Of a DNA stretch of 32,053 bases, positions 14,762-22,298 are shown in pieces. The position numbers and the translations under genes are program-made. Source of the DNA: Tritonibacter horizontis (GTDB lineage: Bacteria > Pseudomonadota > Alphaproteobacteria > Rhodobacterales > Rhodobacteraceae). The stretch spans positions 1 to 32,053 of the forward strand of contig NZ_LPUY01000073.1 of the NCBI RefSeq assembly GCF_001518015.1. The letters are read 5' to 3'. Position 1 is the first letter of the stretch. Each line of letters opens with the position of its first letter. The notes under the pieces were generated by a model. The model saw only the letters and a program-made list of their open reading frames with translations, made no database searches and was not told where the DNA came from.

Positions 14762-16495
14762 GTGGCAAGACAACGCGGCAACAAGAACTACTCGAACATA
14801 AAAAAAGGGCTAAAACTCTCGATAAAAGATATCTATGTTGGGGAAGAAGATACTACGAGAGAGCTCGAAATCGGCGATAGCAAGGTTGCCGCTCAGTTTT
14901 ACAACTCATATTTCCTGAGAAATGATACCGACTATAAAGACTTCGTAAGCGGAAACAAATTCTTCGTTTATGGGTACAAAGGGGCTGGAAAAACGGCTTT
15001 CTTGAGGTATGTGGGAGAGTCTTTCAACCGGGACAAAGAATATACAAGAGATCCATCTTTTGCGCGGAAGTGGGACTTATTCCGCTACAGCCAAGACTTT
15101 CCTCAAAAGATGCACGCTGACATCTCGGAGTTTCTAAAGCGAAACAGGAAATTAGATGTCGATCTCGAAGAGAACGATCTAAATATATTCAGAGACTACG
15201 ACTATGAGGATTTATGGACTTTCTTAATTTTGAGTAAGCTGCATGACTTTATCTCGTCCGAGGGTAAAGGAATGGTAGAGCCGGGAGCAGATCTAGATCG
15301 TTTTTCGCACCTTCTAACCGCAATTGATCGAGGAACGATCTTAGATCGCTTCGCTCGTTTGGTTCCGAAAATTCGCTCTGGGTCAGCCAAAGTATCTAGT
15401 GATCCCGAATTGAACTTGGACTTCGATTTTAAAGCTGGCTCAGATGACCTTGACAAATTTGCTGACTATGTCGGAGATCTGCGGGAGGTTTTTCAGAAAC
15501 TGAACTTTACGAGCGGCTACTATAATTTGATGTTCGATGAAATAGACCCTCGGGTCGGGTCCGGGAAGGCCTTTGATTTGGATTGCATCCTAATCCGTGA
15601 TCTCATTGTCACAATTTATCGACTGAACGCTACCCAACCACCTTCTGATCGACGCATCGTTTTTTCAGCAGCGATAAGATCAGAAGTTCTTCATTCGGTA
15701 AATAAAGTAGGAAAGGAGATTCATAAACTATTGTCTCAGTTCGGCATTCATATGACTTGGGGAATATATGGCGCGCGCGACCTTGATCATCCACTCGTTA
15801 AAATGATTTGCAAGAAGATCTCATATTCAGAGCAAAAATTTGGTGTATGGGACCATAGCAAGGATCGCTCTGTCACTGAGACTTGGAACCGCTACTTTCG
15901 CAAAAACCGTAAGGCCGCCCTAGCGCCAAAGGACTTGCTACGTCTAACTTGGATGAAGCCACGGGACTTGGTTCGCCTCTTGAAGGCTTGCAAATCGATT
16001 GATGGAGACTCGAAAGCATTCTCGATGAGTCTTATTTCGAAGGCAGAAGTTTTATACGGCAACGAAAGCTGGGCCGAGATACAATCACAGATTTCTAGCT
16101 CTATAGGTGCTGATCTTGAGGGTGCTATTGAAACAGTTTTCCAAGGGTTTCATGATCGATTTTCAATATACGAACTACAAACGGAAATTGATCGCTGTGC
16201 TTTGATAAGCACAGATGTTGCAAAATTAAGAAACAAGATGAAGCCCTTTGATATTGTGGAGCTTCTTTACAGGAATGGTATAATTGGAAACTATAGGCGT
16301 CGGGGAGACGATAGGTTCTTCTTCGATGGACACGCCAAACCAGAGGCCAAAGGCATATTTGTGGCACATCCAATTTCGAAGATCAGGTTGGGGCTAGAAA
16401 AAAGAACCTACAGCGATGTTCAATATGAACCTGACCTATTCGACCAAGATGGGTTGGACGGCTGCGAGGGACATAATCGAAAGGATGTTTCCTGA
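14762..16495 (+). CDS. P-loop ATPase resembling the Sll1717 family, candidate defence cargo
   Basis: This 577-aa protein has Walker A GYKGAGKT (71-78) and Walker B YNLMFDEID with D259-E260, followed by a long helical region of unknown function. The arrangement recalls the Sll1717-type P-loop ATPases often found among phage-defence genes; that match is from memory and should be checked. It is markedly AT-richer than the packaging and replication genes on both sides, points the opposite way, and has its own upstream region, so it is probably a late-acquired cargo gene. Start is GTG 14762 with GAGG about 13 bases upstream. No partner effector is adjacent, so it may act alone, with the distant nuclease gene, or regulate the element. 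Confidence 0.75.
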   Translation: MARQRGNKNYSNIKKGLKLSIKDIYVGEEDTTRELEIGDSKVAAQFYNSYFLRNDTDYKDFVSGNKFFVYGYKGAGKTAFLRYVGESFNRDKEYTRDPSFARKWDLFRYSQDFPQKMHADISEFLKRNRKLDVDLEENDLNIFRDYDYEDLWTFLILSKLHDFISSEGKGMVEPGADLDRFSHLLTAIDRGTILDRFARLVPKIRSGSAKVSSDPELNLDFDFKAGSDDLDKFADYVGDLREVFQKLNFTSGYYNLMFDEIDPRVGSGKAFDLDCILIRDLIVTIYRLNATQPPSDRRIVFSAAIRSEVLHSVNKVGKEIHKLLSQFGIHMTWGIYGARDLDHPLVKMICKKISYSEQKFGVWDHSKDRSVTETWNRYFRKNRKAALAPKDLLRLTWMKPRDLVRLLKACKSIDGDSKAFSMSLISKAEVLYGNESWAEIQSQISSSIGADLEGAIETVFQGFHDRFSIYELQTEIDRCALISTDVAKLRNKMKPFDIVELLYRNGIIGNYRRRGDDRFFFDGHAKPEAKGIFVAHPISKIRLGLEKRTYSDVQYEPDLFDQDGLDGCEGHNRKDVS

Positions 16496-16622
16496 CAGGA
16501 GTTCCGATTAGCGGGTAGCATTTTTCACTCTGATATTTCCGAGTGTGGGGCCGGGTTTCCACATCTGCGGCAGGGGGTTCCAAAAGGTGCCGGTTTGCAT
16601 CTGCGACTTGGTCGCAACTGGA

Positions 16623-16643
16623 TGTTGCAGCATTGTTGCAGAG
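16623..16643 (-). repeat. Internal pair of arm-like repeats
   Basis: Read on the minus strand these are CTCTGCAACA and CTGCAACA with an 11-bp period, close to the pairs at both att sites (6644-6664 and 21561-21582). Either the integrase or another element protein may bind here. Confidence 0.5.
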
Positions 16644-16802
16644 CCTGACCAACCGCTTGATGTGTAAGTGCAATTCACCCGTGCGATTGATCGGTGATCA
16701 ATTGGCCATGCGCAAAGTATGTCAGCATTGTTGACGCATCACGGATACACCGCTCCGAGTGACACTTGCGGAATTGCGCTGGGCGCTGTGCCACGCGGCA
16801 CC

Positions 16803-16856
16803 AGTAAGCGACAGCTTCTCTACTATAGTACTACATAAGAGAACATGTCGCTTACT
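16803..16856. repeat. 54-bp dyad between convergent genes
   Basis: The outer arms AGTAAGCGACA (16803-16813) and TGTCGCTTACT (16846-16856) are perfect. After a two-base mismatch the inner arms TTCTCT/AGAGAA (16816-16821, 16838-16843) pair as well, leaving a 16-base AT-rich loop. No T-run follows on either strand. It starts five bases beyond the primase-helicase stop codon. Confidence 0.75.
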
Positions 16857-16860
16857 CCGC

Positions 16861-19830
16861 TCACACCGCTTCCCACCACAGCGCGCCAAGCTCGGCCATG
16901 CACTGATCCACATCGGCGCCCGCCGCTATTGCGCACAGATACGGCTTCGGCTGTGCAACCTTATCCTTCATGCGATACTTGTGCGTCGCCTTGACCCGCT
17001 TCGCGACTTCCCGCGTGTTGCGCCCGCCAGTCGCGAACACGCGATCCACCTCGTTTGCGCTCAACAATGTCACATCGCCTGCGCGGCGCATGACCTCCTC
17101 GGCAGACACACATTCATCGACCTCAATGTCGAGCCGCATGGAGTGCATGACGAATACGCGGCCCATCTTTTCACGGCGCACTGATCGCATCCGCCCGACA
17201 GCCTGCATCAGGCTATCAACCGCGACATTCTTCAGCACGGCATCGACGCGCGGATCGTCATGGCGCAACCGATACCCAGCGACACCGCCCCCTAGCTCCC
17301 AGTTCTCGGTGCGATACCACCCCATCTTCTTCACGGCGTCCTCGTCCGCGTGGTGCCGTCGCGCTATCGCTTCAAGCTCGTAAGGTGGCGGTGCATTCCG
17401 CCCGAGAACAACCAAGTTATCGACATCTACGCCATGCAAACGTTTTCCATCCGGGAAATCCCAGATATCCTTGCCCTCGACAGCCCCGTGATGCGCGAAG
17501 GCGACTCGCTTGAAGCGATGCTCGCGCTCAATGGCCTCGCGGTGATCCTTCTTGGTGACGACGACCGTGTAACCTGGCTGGGCGCGAAGCCAAGCTGCCA
17601 GCCTTTGCCGCGCCTTCTTGACGCGCGCCTCCTCTGCTTTGAACTTTGGGTCTGACTTCGGAAGATCATTGATCAATTGGGATCGCTTGCCGATGGCATC
17701 TGTGACCTGCACCACCCGCGTATTCAGTTTAGGTGCTTCGACCTCGAATACCTCGATCTCAGGCCAGTGCGCGCGCAACGCAACCTCGTTGGGCGTTGCA
17801 TCGAACAGCAGCACAGTGTCAGCCTTCTTGAGCAGGCGCGCTTCCTGCCGCCATGCCACATCTACCCACCAGCGTGTGAACTCCTCGCCGTCGTCGTCCT
17901 TCTTGGTTTCGGAAAAGACATGCAGATGGTTCTCGCCGCCCTCCAACCGGGCATTCATTGCCCGCCAGATCGACACACAGCCAGCCCGATACGACCCCAG
18001 ATCGCAATTCGCGATGATCTGCTCGTCCGACATGTCAGGCTCTACATGCGGTGACGGCTTTGCTTCATATTCCAGTTCGAGAGCTTCTTGGACCTCATCG
18101 AAGGTCAGCGTCTGGGTGTCCTCCAGCAGATCGCTATGCGCCCTCCGGGACAACTCGCCCAGACGTCCGGGACGCGGGGCTAGTAGCTCCTCAAGCGGAA
18201 CCATCTTGTTCCCGGCAAGATATTCAACACATCCCTCGTCGATGATCACAACATCAGCGTCCGAGGCGATCCGCGACAAGTGCGAGATCATCGCGACCGG
18301 CGCGACCCAGTTGTGCCGCCAGAAGTTCATAACCTGATCGGCGTAGGCGCAAGAGGCGAAAATCGGACACCTTTTCACATCCTCGGACTCGTCCAATGTC
18401 GGAAAGCCGCAGATATGCTTGTGAACGGACACGCCGGCCCGGAACGCCGCGTTCACGGCATCAAGCCGGGAGCACATCCCCTCGGCAGATCGCCCGCGCC
18501 ACGATGCCCAATGCCTCTGAAGCCAGCGATCTTCAATTTCCTCAAATTGTTCGACCTGATCGAACGCATCATAAAGCCGCTTTTGGCGTGCATCCTCTAG
18601 GCGCGATACGATCTCGGCGCACCTTTCATGGTTCGGGGCGAGGATCAGAGCTTTCACGTCCCGCGATGTGACAAGCTCGACAATCTCATGGGTCTTGCCG
18701 ACGCCGAGCGTGACCTTGTTCAGGAACACGCCTTCCCGGTCGATCTGATCGCGCACAGCGCGGCTAAGCGCCTCAGAGGCTGCCGTCAGTGTGGTGTCTG
18801 GTTCTCGATAGGCGGGTTCGCCATAGACTAAGGTTTCGCCCGCACGCATGTCGCGGAACATCCGTCGCGCCTCACCCAAGGTCGGATCAGTCATGCCATC
18901 CGAGCGCCTGATCACCTTTCGCATCCGACGCCATGTTGCGGATGGAGCTTCAAGGCGCGTCAGTTCTTCATGCAGTGCGGCAATGGCTTCGTCTTCGGTC
19001 CTGCCAGATCGCTTGCACGATAGAATGAAGTTCCAGCATTCCTCCGAAACGCCGCCTTCTCCGGCGTGGATGGGAGCCGTGTTCACCTTGTAGATGCTGT
19101 GCTTGCCCCGGCTGAACTGTCGCTTGAGTTCAACAAGCCCTTCGGTTGATCGAACGACCCCGGACAGGTCGATCACCATGCCATCGCCTTTGAACTCGAA
19201 AACGCGCACGGGAAACGGATCGCTTTCAATGTCAGGCGGGGCTGCGAACAGCACACGGCCAGCTTGAAATATTCCAGCGTCCAGCCACGGCACATCCTGC
19301 TTCTTGTGCAGCGCCGCAATTTCCTTGGCTTCACAGAACGGAGTAACGCCAACCCAAACGTGAGCGCGAAAGTCGCCGGTGAAACCAGCACGCGACGAGA
19401 GCGCCACCACTATGTGAAGCTGATCGACTTCGTCGGACCCAAACATTTGGCAAAGCTGCGCCCGAATGGTGCCCTCTGGATCGGATCGCAAGGATTCGTC
19501 AGTATAACCATCGACATATGGCATCCCGTCAATGTCGAGGACCATCAGATCGGTTGGCGGAAGACGAAAATCGGTGCGCCGAAGCCGAGTGACGTTCCGA
19601 CTATCTGGTGCGCCGCCAAGAACGATGCACTCGTGAGGCTGAATTCCATCATACAGCGCGGGGACGCTATCAATCGTCACGTCTCGGGTCGTGCCATACC
19701 AATGCGTCGGCCACTCAATTGGCGACGCTTCGGAGCCATCAGGCAAACGCTTCTTCACCTCCTTGCCGTCTGGCCGAAGGACTTTCCGAATACTCGGCTT
19801 TGCAATTCCATGAACGCGTGAAATCCGCAT
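16861..19830 (-). CDS. Primase (AEP-like) fused to a helicase, replication protein
   Basis: This 989-aa protein appears to join two replication activities. The N-terminal third has an archaeo-eukaryotic-primase pattern: LMVLDIDG (D99, D101), RAHVWV (H157) and VFEFKG (E212). The C-terminal part is helicase-like: LGVGKTH (Walker A, 375-381), VVIIDEG (Walker B, D531-E532), FDATP (676-680) and SLMQAVGRMR (motif VI, 873-882). Between the Walker motifs four cysteines (C453, C474, C488, C494) recall the Fe-S insertion of XPD/DinG helicases; zinc binding is possible. It would unwind and prime the element's DNA. GAGGAAG lies eight bases before the ATG. It is preceded by the AlpA-like gene in the same direction. 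Confidence 0.75.
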   Translation of the reverse strand: MRISRVHGIAKPSIRKVLRPDGKEVKKRLPDGSEASPIEWPTHWYGTTRDVTIDSVPALYDGIQPHECIVLGGAPDSRNVTRLRRTDFRLPPTDLMVLDIDGMPYVDGYTDESLRSDPEGTIRAQLCQMFGSDEVDQLHIVVALSSRAGFTGDFRAHVWVGVTPFCEAKEIAALHKKQDVPWLDAGIFQAGRVLFAAPPDIESDPFPVRVFEFKGDGMVIDLSGVVRSTEGLVELKRQFSRGKHSIYKVNTAPIHAGEGGVSEECWNFILSCKRSGRTEDEAIAALHEELTRLEAPSATWRRMRKVIRRSDGMTDPTLGEARRMFRDMRAGETLVYGEPAYREPDTTLTAASEALSRAVRDQIDREGVFLNKVTLGVGKTHEIVELVTSRDVKALILAPNHERCAEIVSRLEDARQKRLYDAFDQVEQFEEIEDRWLQRHWASWRGRSAEGMCSRLDAVNAAFRAGVSVHKHICGFPTLDESEDVKRCPIFASCAYADQVMNFWRHNWVAPVAMISHLSRIASDADVVIIDEGCVEYLAGNKMVPLEELLAPRPGRLGELSRRAHSDLLEDTQTLTFDEVQEALELEYEAKPSPHVEPDMSDEQIIANCDLGSYRAGCVSIWRAMNARLEGGENHLHVFSETKKDDDGEEFTRWWVDVAWRQEARLLKKADTVLLFDATPNEVALRAHWPEIEVFEVEAPKLNTRVVQVTDAIGKRSQLINDLPKSDPKFKAEEARVKKARQRLAAWLRAQPGYTVVVTKKDHREAIEREHRFKRVAFAHHGAVEGKDIWDFPDGKRLHGVDVDNLVVLGRNAPPPYELEAIARRHHADEDAVKKMGWYRTENWELGGGVAGYRLRHDDPRVDAVLKNVAVDSLMQAVGRMRSVRREKMGRVFVMHSMRLDIEVDECVSAEEVMRRAGDVTLLSANEVDRVFATGGRNTREVAKRVKATHKYRMKDKVAQPKPYLCAIAAGADVDQCMAELGALWWEAV

Positions 19831-19946
19831 CTGCTACTTCCTCAATGCAGACGCTACTACCTTGTTTTTCAGTCGGATTCCACCAAAGCGTGTCTTATAA
19901 GCGAGTTGTTGATGCGATGGGTTCGCTTGCTTTGATGGCGATGACT

Positions 19947-19981
19947 GAGGGACGAGGTGTAGCGGCTTCGTCCCTCTTTTT
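19947..19981 (+). terminator. Strong hairpin with T-run on the plus strand
   Basis: GAGGGACGA/TCGTCCCTC forms a 9-bp stem with a 12-base loop, followed by TTTTT on the plus strand. No plus-strand gene precedes it, so it would end an antisense or small transcript running through 19831-19946. On the minus strand it is a hairpin between the AlpA-like and primase-helicase genes, where it may lower read-through. Confidence 0.65.
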
Positions 19982-20241
19982 CAGTTCACGCGGTGAGAAC
20001 GCGCCCATGCGAGAACGTCCTCCCGATCATACAGGATTGTCCGGCTGGAAATGTGCAGGAACGGCGGGCCGCTTTCGGCTCCGGCATTGCGCTCCTTGCG
20101 CCAGAGGTAGAGCACTTCCTCCGAGCGTTTGAGGTATTCCGCACATTGCGCGGGCGTCATGAGATCAGGCAAACTCTGCTTGACCTGCAAGCCGCGCAGT
20201 TCGTCGCGGAGAGCACGGATTTCTTGTGTGAGTTCGTCCAT
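19981..20241 (-). CDS. AlpA/excisionase-like DNA-binding protein
   Basis: The 86-aa protein has a short N-terminal helix (MDELTQEIRALRDELRGLQ) and then a MerR-type helix-turn-helix of the excisionase family: LMTPAQCAEYLKRSEEVLYLWRK, a wing with HISSRTILY, and DREDVLAWARS. Such proteins bend att DNA during excision or activate integrase and replication genes in satellites such as P4. It lies between the integrase and the primase-helicase, all leftward, which supports that role. GAAGGA lies nine bases before the ATG. No repressor gene accompanies it. Confidence 0.85.
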   Translation of the reverse strand: MDELTQEIRALRDELRGLQVKQSLPDLMTPAQCAEYLKRSEEVLYLWRKERNAGAESGPPFLHISSRTILYDREDVLAWARSHRVN

Positions 20242-20387
20242 CGACAGGTTCCTTCACGTTCAGATTAGACGCAGGCCCGTTGATGTGCTGGCGGATGCCT
20301 TCATACGATCCGCGACCAGCCCCTGATGGATCGAATATGGTCACGCCGGTTTATTCAGCCGCACAGCGACACCGACGCGCGCCTACA

Positions 20388-21596
20388 TTAGCGCCTGCCG
20401 CCGATCTGGACAACATTCGAAGAAGGTACTGCCCCGCATTCCACCTCAATCTGTTTCGCGATGGCGTTCGCGTCAGCGTGGCTCATGGAGCCTTGGTCAT
20501 AGATGTCCTGCACGCCTTTCTCCACATCGCCGCGCAACTGGTCGATGATGTAGGAAGGCAGGCGCAGGCGACGGGCGGCAGTCGTGAACAGGCGGCGGGT
20601 ATCGTGCGGCGTCATGCGGACGCCTTCGCCTTTCAACTGCTGGGGGTGGTAAATGTGCTTGGCGGTGTCGTGCTGTGGGAAGACCCATTCGCTGTGCTGT
20701 GGCAGCGCCCGCAGAGCTTCGGCAACACGGTCAGCGATGGGGAATGCCCCTTCTGTCCCGTTCTTCAATTCAGCGACGCGGAGACGGGCGCTTTCGAGAT
20801 CAATGTCCTCCCACCGGAGTTCGGTCACGTTCTTTGCACGGAGGCCCGTGAAGAGCATCACCTCCCAAGCTGTCCCGATGATCAGGTTGTGTGCCTTCTT
20901 CGCGTCGATCAGATCGAGAGCTGGCCATGCTTCGTCCACATCGAACTTCACCTTGTTGTTCCGCGCCCGGTATTTCACCTTTTTGAGTGCATCGGCCACG
21001 TTCGGGATACGGCGGACGACCGACGCCCGTTTAAACGCCGTGCCGATGATCTGGCGCAGGTGCTGCTGCGTTGAGGTCGGCTTGCCGTTGACGTCCACAT
21101 AAGGCGCGAGGGCGCGTTCGAGGTCCGGCAGCGTCAGTTCGTCGATGGGCCGGTCAAAGAGCTTTGCAAGGTGGCGTTCGATTTGCTCCCGGTAGTAGGT
21201 CTTCGTCTGCTCGGAGGCGTCCGACTGTTCGATATGGGACTCCATTGCATCGCGCAGCGTGTGGATGCCCGTCGAGCGGTCATCCGTGCGGGTGGTGATC
21301 GCCTCCATCTTTTCCTTCGCCACATCGCGGGCGGCATAGACGGTCGGCAGGTCAGGCCACGCGCCTAGCGTGACGGAGCGCACCTTGCCGTCTATGCGCT
21401 TCGACAGCACCCACGTCTTTTTGGTGGCCCCGACAGCAAGGCGGATACCGCGAGCGTCGGGGTCGGGTTTCACCGATGGGTCGGAATACATGATGGTGTT
21501 GCCCGGTGCGTGCTTGATCTTCGCAATGGCCGGGCGTGTGGTCAGGTTGTGGTTAGGCATCTCTGCAACATCCTCTGCAACATTCAGTGAGGACAT
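20388..21596 (-). CDS. int: Tyrosine recombinase (integrase)
   Basis: This integrase (402 aa from 21596, 390 aa from the alternative start) has a P4-type arrangement: an N-terminal arm-binding region including GIRLAVGATKKTWVLSKRID, a SAM-like core-binding domain (about 110-200), and a catalytic domain with R253 in FTGLRAKN, K278 in AELKNG, H331-x-x-R334 in PHDTRRLF, and nucleophile Y366 in DIYDQGS. All catalytic residues are present. It reads away from the right attachment site about 110 bp off, as is usual for tRNA-targeting integrases. A start at ATG 21560 instead of 21596 is possible and would place the paired CTCTGCAACA repeats just upstream of the gene. The target is the 3' half of tRNA-Asn. 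Confidence 0.95.
   Translation of the reverse strand: MSSLNVAEDVAEMPNHNLTTRPAIAKIKHAPGNTIMYSDPSVKPDPDARGIRLAVGATKKTWVLSKRIDGKVRSVTLGAWPDLPTVYAARDVAKEKMEAITTRTDDRSTGIHTLRDAMESHIEQSDASEQTKTYYREQIERHLAKLFDRPIDELTLPDLERALAPYVDVNGKPTSTQQHLRQIIGTAFKRASVVRRIPNVADALKKVKYRARNNKVKFDVDEAWPALDLIDAKKAHNLIIGTAWEVMLFTGLRAKNVTELRWEDIDLESARLRVAELKNGTEGAFPIADRVAEALRALPQHSEWVFPQHDTAKHIYHPQQLKGEGVRMTPHDTRRLFTTAARRLRLPSYIIDQLRGDVEKGVQDIYDQGSMSHADANAIAKQIEVECGAVPSSNVVQIGGRR
21561..21582 (+). repeat. Paired CTCTGCAACA repeats, putative integrase arm site (right)
   Basis: CTCTGCAACA occurs at 21561-21570 and 21573-21582, a 12-bp period, matching the left-end pair. It overlaps the integrase 5' end if translation begins at 21596, or sits directly upstream if it begins at 21560. 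Binding here could let the integrase control its own expression. Confidence 0.6.
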
Positions 21597-21702
21597 GTTC
21601 GGTTCTCTACCGGAGGTCGCACAACTTGTTTTTCGTTGCAGAACAGTGCTTTACCTTATTTTACTGATCAAATGCGGTGAACCACCCTTGGCGAGTCGTT
21701 CC

Positions 21703-21748
21703 CTGTTAATCAATTGGTCGTAGGTTCGATCCCTACCGCCGGAGCCAA
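21703..21748 (+). repeat. attR core: 46-bp copy of the tRNA-Asn 3' half
   Basis: Identical to 6532-6577 and in the same orientation. Without a 5' half it cannot make a tRNA. After it, host DNA resumes with the original tRNA terminator. Confidence 0.95.
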
Positions 21749-21778
21749 TCTCCACATAAGAGGTTGGAAGTAAACGTC

Positions 21779-21807
21779 AAAGCGCTCTATTGTGGGGCGC
21801 TTTTTTT
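21779..21807 (+). terminator. Original host terminator of the first tRNA-Asn
   Basis: An AAAGCGCTC/GGGCGCTTT stem is followed by a run of T. Before integration it would have followed the first tRNA-Asn directly; it is now displaced 15 kb from it. Confidence 0.75.
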
Positions 21808-22063
21808 CGTTCTGGCTACGATCGCTGCCTCATCCGATTTCACAAACACTCGCGGGATTCGGAGTCTTGAGAAGATCGAAGACATGCCAGCATCTGGAGA
21901 TCAGGCCACCAAGGTTTTTCTGGGGTTTTCCCGGCAGTGGCGCGTTCTGATTTTTTGCAAAAACGGCCCAAACCGGTTTTCCTATTTTTGGTGAAGACCG
22001 ATGAGTTGCGCGAGACAGTTGCGCTGGCCTGCCGTTCGACGTGGCACAATTCGGTCGAAACCT

Positions 22064-22157
22064 GATTGTTGGAGCATAGTTGGAGCACCTGCTTGAAACG
22101 ACAAAAGCCGCCACGATGGGCGGCTTCTAACGTCATGTAATCTCTAAGAGAGATTGG
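22064..22157 (-). repeat. Second copy of the integrase arm module, beside tRNA-Asn 2
   Basis: Read on the minus strand from the tRNA CCA, this has the same order as 6574-6667: CCAA, an ATCTCT/AGAGAT inverted repeat, a terminator hairpin followed by CTTTTGTCGTTT, and paired CTCCAAC-type repeats ending CAATC. The two modules are each 94 nt long. The likeliest origin is an earlier related element that used this tRNA and was later lost. Confidence 0.7.
22107..22124 (-). terminator. Terminator of the second tRNA-Asn
   Basis: A GCCGCC/GGCGGC stem followed on the minus strand by TTTTG, lying about 33 bases after the tRNA 3' end. Confidence 0.7.
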
Positions 22158-22229
22158 CTCCGGCGGTAGGGATCGAACCTACGACCAATTGATTAACAGT
22201 CAACTGCTCTACCGCTGAGCTACGCCGGA
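22158..22229 (-). tRNA. tRNA-Asn (GTT), second copy, opposite orientation
   Basis: Identical over its whole length to the tRNA at 6502-6573, with CCA encoded (minus strand, 22157-22155). The upstream flank CCCCCACAC is shared too, which points to an inverted duplication. Before the element inserted, the two genes faced each other about 410 bp apart. It contains an intact 46-bp att core (22154-22199) and so remains a possible integration target. Confidence 0.97.
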
Positions 22230-22298
22230 GTGTGGGGGCTCGTATAACTTTGAGTTTGAGGGGCGTCCAGAGCGAAAGTTAGGGATTTTGGAAAAAAG

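Larger units (their letters stand above)
16496..16860. other. Structured non-coding region, candidate replication origin
   Basis: This 365-bp gap between convergent genes has no credible coding frame. It contains paired TGTTGCAG repeats (16623-16643), a 7-bp-arm palindrome ATTGATC-GGT-GATCAAT (16686-16702) and a long dyad (16803-16856) with an AT-rich centre. It lies directly downstream of the primase-helicase gene. Such a cluster fits a cis-acting replication region, but no experiment or homologue is available to me. Confidence 0.45.
6532..21748. mobile_element. Integrated tRNA-Asn element: phage satellite or reduced prophage
   Basis: A 15.2-kb element lies between two identical 46-bp copies of the tRNA-Asn 3' half. 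It carries a tyrosine integrase next to the right junction, an AlpA-like regulator, a primase-helicase, a leftward packaging module (portal, TerS-like, split TerL), a lipoprotein and two sets of AT-richer rightward cargo genes. Capsid, tail, lysis and CI-type repressor genes were looked for and not seen. This inventory fits a satellite that uses helper particles, though a prophage that lost its morphogenesis genes is the main alternative. The boundaries are firm because both junction repeats are exact. Confidence 0.93.
21749..22157. other. Intergenic DNA between attR and the second tRNA-Asn
   Basis: About 410 bp without a credible gene. It holds the displaced terminator of the first tRNA and, at the right side, a module matching the left arm of the element (see 22064-22157). 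The middle (about 21830-22060) shows nothing I can identify. Confidence 0.6.

Noticed and set aside
21703-21748. A third tRNA-Asn
   Set aside because: Only the 3' half is present; there is no acceptor 5' strand or D-arm, so it is an att site.
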